DNA from: Marsupella aquatica
Lineage: Eukaryota; Marchantiophyta
Length of the DNA stretch: 64,000 nt
NCBI GenBank assembly: GCA_973895155.1
Contig: OZ316895.1
Span: forward strand, 15,996,001 to 16,060,000
Direction of reading: 5' to 3'
The position numbers and the translations under genes are program-made. Every line of letters starts with the position of its first letter. Position 1 is the stretch's first letter. This document shows positions 59,520 through 64,000 of the stretch, piece by piece. The notes under the pieces are model-generated. The model was not told the origin of the DNA. It saw only the letters and a list, made by a program, of their open reading frames with translations, and did no database searches.

Positions 59520-60530
59520 ATGGATGCCAGCCACTCATCTGGCCGCATTGAGCGTTTCAGCGGGCGGCCAGGTACTGTTTCTTTGCGTGAGTTCAAATCC
59601 ACTTTCTACACTGTCGTTTACGAATTGGAGTTGAAGTATGGCAGCAATTTCATAAATGCTTTTGCATTTAAGCAACTAGCCAGGTATGTGCACCACGAGG
59701 CTTTGGATGTGTATGAGCAGCACTCTCAACGGCTGCTTGCTGTCACACAATTGCCTAACCCTACCTATGCCACTGCAATTGTGGCTGCCTCACAACTGGC
59801 ATTACAGAATGCCATTGCAGCCCATGCTGCTGCTCCTGCCACTTCCCCTCCTACTCCAGTTCCCACCACTGCACCAGTTACTCCCACTGTCTTGGCACAG
59901 GCTACATCAGGCATTTCTCCCACCATTGATTCTCCTACCTTTGCTGATCCAGTGGCTGAGTTTTTCCAGGTTCTTGAATTGGAATTCCCAATCAAGAGTG
60001 CTGACAAAATCATGCAGTTGGCCACCTTTGTGAGGCAGCGCGATAAAACATTGAAGATGATGTATCGTCGGCTTCTCAAGTTGAAGGAGGACACCCAGAG
60101 CATCACTGATCTGGAAGCTGCTCATCGCTATCTTGGCACATTGGAGGGCACACCAGCTCTCCATTCGCAAGTGTTGCAGCAAGTATTCTCAAAGTTTGGA
60201 GACAGCTACACTTTGCTCAATGTCTATGACACTGCTGAGAAACTTGAATTGGCCCATGCACATTATGAGGCCAGTATTGCGCGTCCATCGCGATCCAGGT
60301 ACCAGGCTGCTGCCCCTCCACTAACCACCCCTTCCCGTGTGCCACAGTATGGTTCCAAGCCCAAACCAGCCCATGCTGCTTTCATGCTGTCATCTTGCAA
60401 CTACTGTGGTAACCCCAATCACAAGGCTAATGAATGTGATATTGTTGCTGAGGACCTGTCTTGTGATTTTTGCGGGAAAGTGGGTCACTTGGAGGCAGTT
60501 TGTTTTGCCAAATTCCCAGAGAGGAAGTAG
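59520..60530 (+). CDS. Gypsy Gag with two CCHC zinc knuckles
   Basis: Capsid/nucleocapsid protein. From ATG 59520 the frame gives 336 residues to TAG 60528-60530. The capsid region includes a typical retrotransposon gag core (about residues 140-265). The C-terminus has two zinc knuckles, CNYCGNPNHKANEC and CDFCGKVGHLEAVC, both C-x2-C-x4-H-x4-C. The same frame upstream is coding-like from ATG 59256 (MSAEESSRSSSSPPTPR) and is broken only by TGA 59367 and TAG 59379, so the ancestral Gag may have begun at 59256. The next protein continues in the same frame after the TAG. Confidence 0.85.
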   Translation: MDASHSSGRIERFSGRPGTVSLREFKSTFYTVVYELELKYGSNFINAFAFKQLARYVHHEALDVYEQHSQRLLAVTQLPNPTYATAIVAASQLALQNAIAAHAAAPATSPPTPVPTTAPVTPTVLAQATSGISPTIDSPTFADPVAEFFQVLELEFPIKSADKIMQLATFVRQRDKTLKMMYRRLLKLKEDTQSITDLEAAHRYLGTLEGTPALHSQVLQQVFSKFGDSYTLLNVYDTAEKLELAHAHYEASIARPSRSRYQAAAPPLTTPSRVPQYGSKPKPAHAAFMLSSCNYCGNPNHKANECDIVAEDLSCDFCGKVGHLEAVCFAKFPERK

Positions 60531-63107
60531 CTACGACAGCAGGCCCCTCATCCTACTCCTGCTTCCACTCCCCCACCAGCTAGGAGGGCTCCTACTGCAT
60601 CAGTTGCTCCTCCTTCCAGTGGCAAAGCACCCGGTGCTAACAAATTGCCCAAGCAGCAACAGAAGCAACCAGCTCAGAAGGAGGCTCACAATGCACAGGC
60701 AACTCAACTCCAGTCTCTGACTCATGAGGTTGAGTCATTACGTGCCCAACTTGCCAACATCAAAGGCAAGTCCACTGTCTCTACTGGTCCTTCTCAACCT
60801 GGCCCAGGCACCACTGACAGTTCAGCACCCATTCCCCGCTCTTTCTATGGCTTGCCCTTTGATGCTCATATGGGTGAGTGTGTGCTGTCCTCTGCTACAC
60901 AGCCCGGCCTTACAGCAGAATTTTTAGATTCCTTCTGCCTTTCCTATTTTGCTTACCAGCAGGCCAGTGCTGCCTCCTGTATTGCTCCCACACGCCGCAT
61001 TGTACAGGCTGATGGTCTTGCTGCTGGTCCTATGACTAGAGCCAGGGGAGCTCGGGCTGTCATGCCCCAATCTTTTCAGCCACTCACACTTGCTGAAGAG
61101 CGCACCTTGTTGGCGAGGGGGGAGGGAGTTGCAGCTACATCCATTCCACCACCAGGTGCTGCTGACATTTCACAGGGAGTTGTTTTTCCTGAGCTGCTTG
61201 AGCATTTCACCTCCGGTATGGCACAAAGGATTCTTACCACTCCACTTTTCAGTTGCCATGATTTACAGCTGGATGCTAGAGCTGTCATCAGAGCGCTAGA
61301 GGGCTCACTGCATTCTTCATCAGCCCCTGTGACACCGGTTTTGGAGGTCCAATCCCATGTATATACTGGACCTTCTTCTTCTCCATTGCATGCTTCCACT
61401 GGTTTGGCTATACCAGTACCAATTTCCAGTGGTAGAGATGACAGTATTGCTACAGATTGTGTGACCAGAGCTACACTTGATTCTGGTCATGCTGCTCCAT
61501 CTTTCCTGGCTATGCTGTTGAGTGGGAAGACCGTGGACACTAACTCCCTTCACAAGGTACCTCATCATTTGCCAAAAGTGGTGCCTATTGACAGGACTTT
61601 AGTTTCCACCACCATTGCCATTGTTGACAACAGGAATTCAGCAGTCAAGTTGGAGGGTCACACTCCTCAGGTGGTCATGCTAGACATAGGCGCTCAACCA
61701 GTAATCTTGGGCATTCAGTTTGCCAAGAAGATGGGACTGCTGACTGATCATTTACAGCAATCTAGGTGGCACATTCGGACTGCTAGTGGCACTGTGGAGG
61801 ATGTGCTGGGTGAGATTTCTACTTTACTCACTCTCACTTTTAATGGAGGTACAGATCAGGAACTGCATTTCCCAGTCAGATGTTTGGTTACCAATGCCAC
61901 TACGTATGATGTGCTCATTGGGCAGGAGGCTTTGTTCCCACCAGGTTTTACCATTGACAACTGGCATGAGCATGCATACTACAGAGTTGATTGGCATACG
62001 GATGGCTCACACTTGGGATACATTCCACTTGATTTGCATGGTGCCCATACCCCTATGGCTCACCACTGTGTGTTGAAAGCAGTGCACACAGCTACCTATG
62101 TCAACCACCCATTGCAGGATTGGATTGAGGAGGATGATGATGAGGTGGCTACTGCACATGCTGCTGCACGTATAGCAGCACTTTCCAGCAACGTGGATCA
62201 TCAACCAGAGGTGGTACAACGGCTCCAAGCAGCCCATGGACCTTTGGTGGCTGCATTGCACAAATTTGAGGACCTTGGGCAGCATAATGGACAACCAATA
62301 GCCCCAATCTTGAGCGTACCAGTTACATGGACTCTTCCTTCAGATGGCCTTACATTGCTTGAGCTTGTTGGTGGCATTTCTACAGGCCTGGAAGCTCTCC
62401 TAAAGTCTGGCATGGTGGTGAAGCAGTACATCTATGTGGATATTGATCCAGGTGCAAGGCAAGTGGCTGAATCCCGTCTGCTGGACTTTTCAGAGCGATT
62501 TCCCCAGCAGTTTCCACATAGTGCATGGAAGTCTGCATTTTCTTTCTTCCCTCCAGATATCCAGCTTGTCCAGCACCGGCACTTAACCCTTCTTGGCTCC
62601 CTTGATTTGATCATAGCTGGTTGGGAATGCCAAGGGTTTTCAGCTGCTGGTCACGGTGCTGGACTGCATGATTCTCGTTCTGGCCTTTTCACAGCATTGG
62701 TTCAGATTCTCACCTGGGCTCAATCCCTTTATCCTGCTGTTGGTTATATCATTGAGAATACTCCATCTCAGTTTGACCAGCGTCCACAGGTCAAAGAGGA
62801 TTTCAGTGTGGTCCAGCACTACTTGGGACCACCCCTTCTCATTGATGCAGTGCACTGTGGTTCTTATGCACATCGTCTTCGTAACTTTTGGACTAACCTT
62901 GCACCACCTTCCTTGCTGGAGATGGCTCTTCACCACACATCCAGGGACACTAACCTTACAGTGGACCAGATTTTGGATCCTGACAGTTCTTGCCAACCAG
63001 TTACACGGCAAGAACCAGCACCTTGGTATCCAACCAATACCATTGGACAATGGAGAGGCTGGCACTTCTGGCTCTTTAAGCATGAGTACATCAGGTCCTA
63101 TTCCTAG
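60531..63107 (+). CDS. Gypsy aspartic protease plus C5-cytosine DNA methyltransferase polyprotein segment
   Basis: Open in the gag frame for 858 codons after the UAG, to TAG 63105-63107. A Pro/Ala/Gln-rich linker and a coiled segment (about 60680-60770) come first. The protease follows at about 61600-61960, with active-site VVMLDIGAQPVILG and downstream DVLIGQEAL. Its catalytic triplet reads Asp-Ile-Gly where Asp-Thr/Ser-Gly is normal, so activity is doubtful in this copy. A methyltransferase domain (62340-63000, listed separately) comes next, where gypsy elements normally go straight to reverse transcriptase. How it is translated (UAG readthrough, or loss of an original sense codon) is open. 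The last 26 nt overlap the ATG of the reverse transcriptase frame. Confidence 0.85.
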   Translation, partial: LRQQAPHPTPASTPPPARRAPTASVAPPSSGKAPGANKLPKQQQKQPAQKEAHNAQATQLQSLTHEVESLRAQLANIKGKSTVSTGPSQPGPGTTDSSAPIPRSFYGLPFDAHMGECVLSSATQPGLTAEFLDSFCLSYFAYQQASAASCIAPTRRIVQADGLAAGPMTRARGARAVMPQSFQPLTLAEERTLLARGEGVAATSIPPPGAADISQGVVFPELLEHFTSGMAQRILTTPLFSCHDLQLDARAVIRALEGSLHSSSAPVTPVLEVQSHVYTGPSSSPLHASTGLAIPVPISSGRDDSIATDCVTRATLDSGHAAPSFLAMLLSGKTVDTNSLHKVPHHLPKVVPIDRTLVSTTIAIVDNRNSAVKLEGHTPQVVMLDIGAQPVILGIQFAKKMGLLTDHLQQSRWHIRTASGTVEDVLGEISTLLTLTFNGGTDQELHFPVRCLVTNATTYDVLIGQEALFPPGFTIDNWHEHAYYRVDWHTDGSHLGYIPLDLHGAHTPMAHHCVLKAVHTATYVNHPLQDWIEEDDDEVATAHAAARIAALSSNVDHQPEVVQRLQAAHGPLVAALHKFEDLGQHNGQPIAPILSVPVTWTLPSDGLTLLELVGGISTGLEALLKSGMVVKQYIYVDIDPGARQVAESRLLDFSERFPQQFPHSAWKSAFSFFPPDIQLVQHRHLTLLGSLDLIIAGWECQGFSAAGHGAGLHDSRSGLFTALVQILTWAQSLYPAVGYIIENTPSQFDQRPQVKEDFSVVQHYLGPPLLIDAVHCGSYAHRLRNFWTNLAPPSLLEMALHHTSRDTNLTVDQILDPDSSCQPVTRQEPAPWYPTNTIGQWRGWHFWLFKHEYIRSYS
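62340..63000 (+). other. C5-cytosine DNA methyltransferase domain inside the retrotransposon
   Basis: Motifs appear in canonical order. Motif I: LLELVGGISTGLEALL (AdoMet loop). Motif II: YIYVDIDPGARQVAESR. Motif IV: LDLIIAGWECQGFS, with the catalytic Cys in Glu-Cys-Gln instead of Pro-Cys-Gln. Motif VI: YIIENTP (Glu-Asn). Motif VIII: AHRLRNFWTNL (Arg-x-Arg). The spacing and HRxRxFWxNL form resemble the DNMT3/DRM branch more than DNMT1/CMT. A motif IX/X end is not recognisable, so the target-recognition part is short or absent. Expected role: methylating cytosine in DNA, perhaps the element's own cDNA or integration site. Confidence 0.85.
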
Positions 63108-64000
63108 TGTTGCCAACTACACATTTATCATGGGCAACCACCTGAGTAAAAGACAGAAGGACCAGCTGCTGAATTTGCTCCTCAAGCATGAGAATGTGTT
63201 TGCTTTCTCTATGAAGGACTTGGGTAAGTGCAAGACTATGCAGTTCTCCATTGAGTTGGCTGATGAAACACCTATCTTCAGGCGGAGACACCGTTTGAGT
63301 AAGCATGAGTGGCAGTTGGTGGATGAGAGGTGCCAAGAGCTTTATGAAGCTAGTCTTATTCAGCCATCTACATCAGATTTTGCGGCAGCTACAGTGATGC
63401 CAGCAAAGAAGGATTCCAGTGGATTGTGGACAGAGAAGCGCATGTGTGGGGACTACAGGCCATTGAACCTGGTCACACCCCAGGACAGGTACCCCATGCC
63501 ATGGCCAGAGGAGCTATTTGACAGCATTGGAGACTCAGACATCTTCACTCTTGTGGATCTAAGGCAAGGCTTCAACCAGATTTTGCTGCTTGTAAAGGAC
63601 CGCAAGAAAACAGCTTTCCATGGTAGTAACCAACTATGGGAGTGGTTGGTGATGCCATTTGGCTTGAAGAATGCGCCCATATTCTTTCAAAGAGTCATGG
63701 ACCAGGTTCTTCAAGGTGCTGAGTTTCTAAAATGCTACATTGATGATGTGTTGGTCCACAGCAAAGGATTTGACCAGCATCTACTTGACCTTGAGGAGCT
63801 ATTCATGAGGCTTAAGAAGGTGAACCTAAAGATACACCCCAAGAAGTGTGAATTTGCTGTCAAATCAGTAGTATATCTTGGGCATCGCATTCTTCCAAAT
63901 GGAACCATGGCTCAGTGGGCCAAGGTGGTATCCATCTTGGAAATGCCCACTCCTACCGATGTTCACACTTTGAGGAGTTTTATTGGGTTGTGCAATTACT
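63082..64000 (+). CDS. Gypsy reverse transcriptase, partial (runs off the window)
   Basis: Copies element RNA into DNA in the virus-like particle. The frame is open from ATG 63082 to the window end (306 codons seen) in the +1 frame relative to the methyltransferase segment. Typical Ty3/gypsy RT blocks are present: MCGDYRPLN, FTLVDLRQGFNQI (first catalytic Asp), MPFGLKNAP, YIDDVLVHSK (catalytic Asp pair), KCEFAVKSVVYLGH and LRSFIGLCNYY. RNase H and integrase would follow outside the window. The overlap with the upstream stop suggests +1 frameshifting or re-initiation, or a damaged copy. Confidence 0.93.
   Translation, partial: MSTSGPIPSVANYTFIMGNHLSKRQKDQLLNLLLKHENVFAFSMKDLGKCKTMQFSIELADETPIFRRRHRLSKHEWQLVDERCQELYEASLIQPSTSDFAAATVMPAKKDSSGLWTEKRMCGDYRPLNLVTPQDRYPMPWPEELFDSIGDSDIFTLVDLRQGFNQILLLVKDRKKTAFHGSNQLWEWLVMPFGLKNAPIFFQRVMDQVLQGAEFLKCYIDDVLVHSKGFDQHLLDLEELFMRLKKVNLKIHPKKCEFAVKSVVYLGHRILPNGTMAQWAKVVSILEMPTPTDVHTLRSFIGLCNY

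Larger units (their letters stand above)
58700..64000 (+). mobile_element. Ty3/gypsy retrotransposon carrying a C5-cytosine DNA methyltransferase, 3' end beyond the window
   Basis: Order: 5' LTR, tRNA primer-binding site, gag with two zinc knuckles, protease, DNA methyltransferase, reverse transcriptase, then the window ends. RNase H, integrase and the 3' LTR are not seen. The RT sequence (YIDDVLVHSK, MPFGLKNAP) is clearly Ty3/gypsy type. The frame is largely open over 4.7 kb, with a few stops discussed under findings, so this copy is relatively young. Confidence 0.93.

Overview
The window is nuclear DNA of a green plant. Its genes are split by many short introns (mostly about 70-500 bp, nearly all GT-AG), the proteins are plant families (UTP6, an ATX1/2-type trithorax methyltransferase, plastid ClpS, an apoplastic-type polyamine oxidase), and telo-box-like sequences occur upstream of one gene. 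Density is about four host genes in 64 kb, with many transposon remnants between them. The gene content and a retrotransposon with its own cytosine methyltransferase suggest a bryophyte-grade or charophyte streptophyte (a liverwort would fit), but I cannot fix the species.

Layout. 1-8.2 kb: AT-rich, repeat-rich DNA with a decayed copia-type LTR (2715-2986) and small tandem duplications; no host gene seen. 8.5-11.8 kb (+): UTP6, six exons, preceded by telo-box motifs. 11.8-18.0 kb: no gene recognised; a three-copy 110-bp repeat and the purine/pyrimidine-skewed leader of the next gene. 18.0-30.1 kb (+): an ATX1/2-like histone H3K4 methyltransferase in about 25 exons, with a long disordered N-terminal region that carries a canonical PCNA-binding motif and 17-residue tandem repeats. 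31.9-32.3 kb: five-copy repeat. 33.35-34.50 kb (-): plastid ClpS in three exons. 37.0-37.3 kb: a MITE. 39.1-41.7 kb: a two-gene PIF/Harbinger element (broken transposase plus intact Myb/SANT-like partner). 41.9-46.5 kb: inverted arrays of a degenerate repeat around an orphan coiled-coil ORF. 47.8-53.1 kb (+): a secreted polyamine oxidase, ten exons. 56.4-57.7 kb: a leucine-rich-repeat pseudogene split by a tRNA-derived SINE with a perfect 12-bp target duplication. 57.9-58.6 kb (-): the 3' end of a non-LTR retrotransposon. 58.7 kb to the window end (+): a Ty3/gypsy element entering from its 5' LTR.

The most notable item is the Ty3/gypsy element. Between its protease and its reverse transcriptase it carries a C5-cytosine DNA methyltransferase domain with motifs I, II, IV, VI and VIII in order. 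Gag and protease-methyltransferase share a frame separated by one UAG; the reverse transcriptase lies in the +1 frame after a short overlap. Several lesions in this element and in the Harbinger transposase are each one C-to-T step from a sense codon, in CG or CHG context, as expected for deamination of methylated cytosine. The stop codons may therefore be decay rather than programmed recoding.

The host genes look unrelated to one another and do not form a cluster. All exon boundaries were placed by eye from splice signals, reading phase and family similarity; none is supported by transcript data here.
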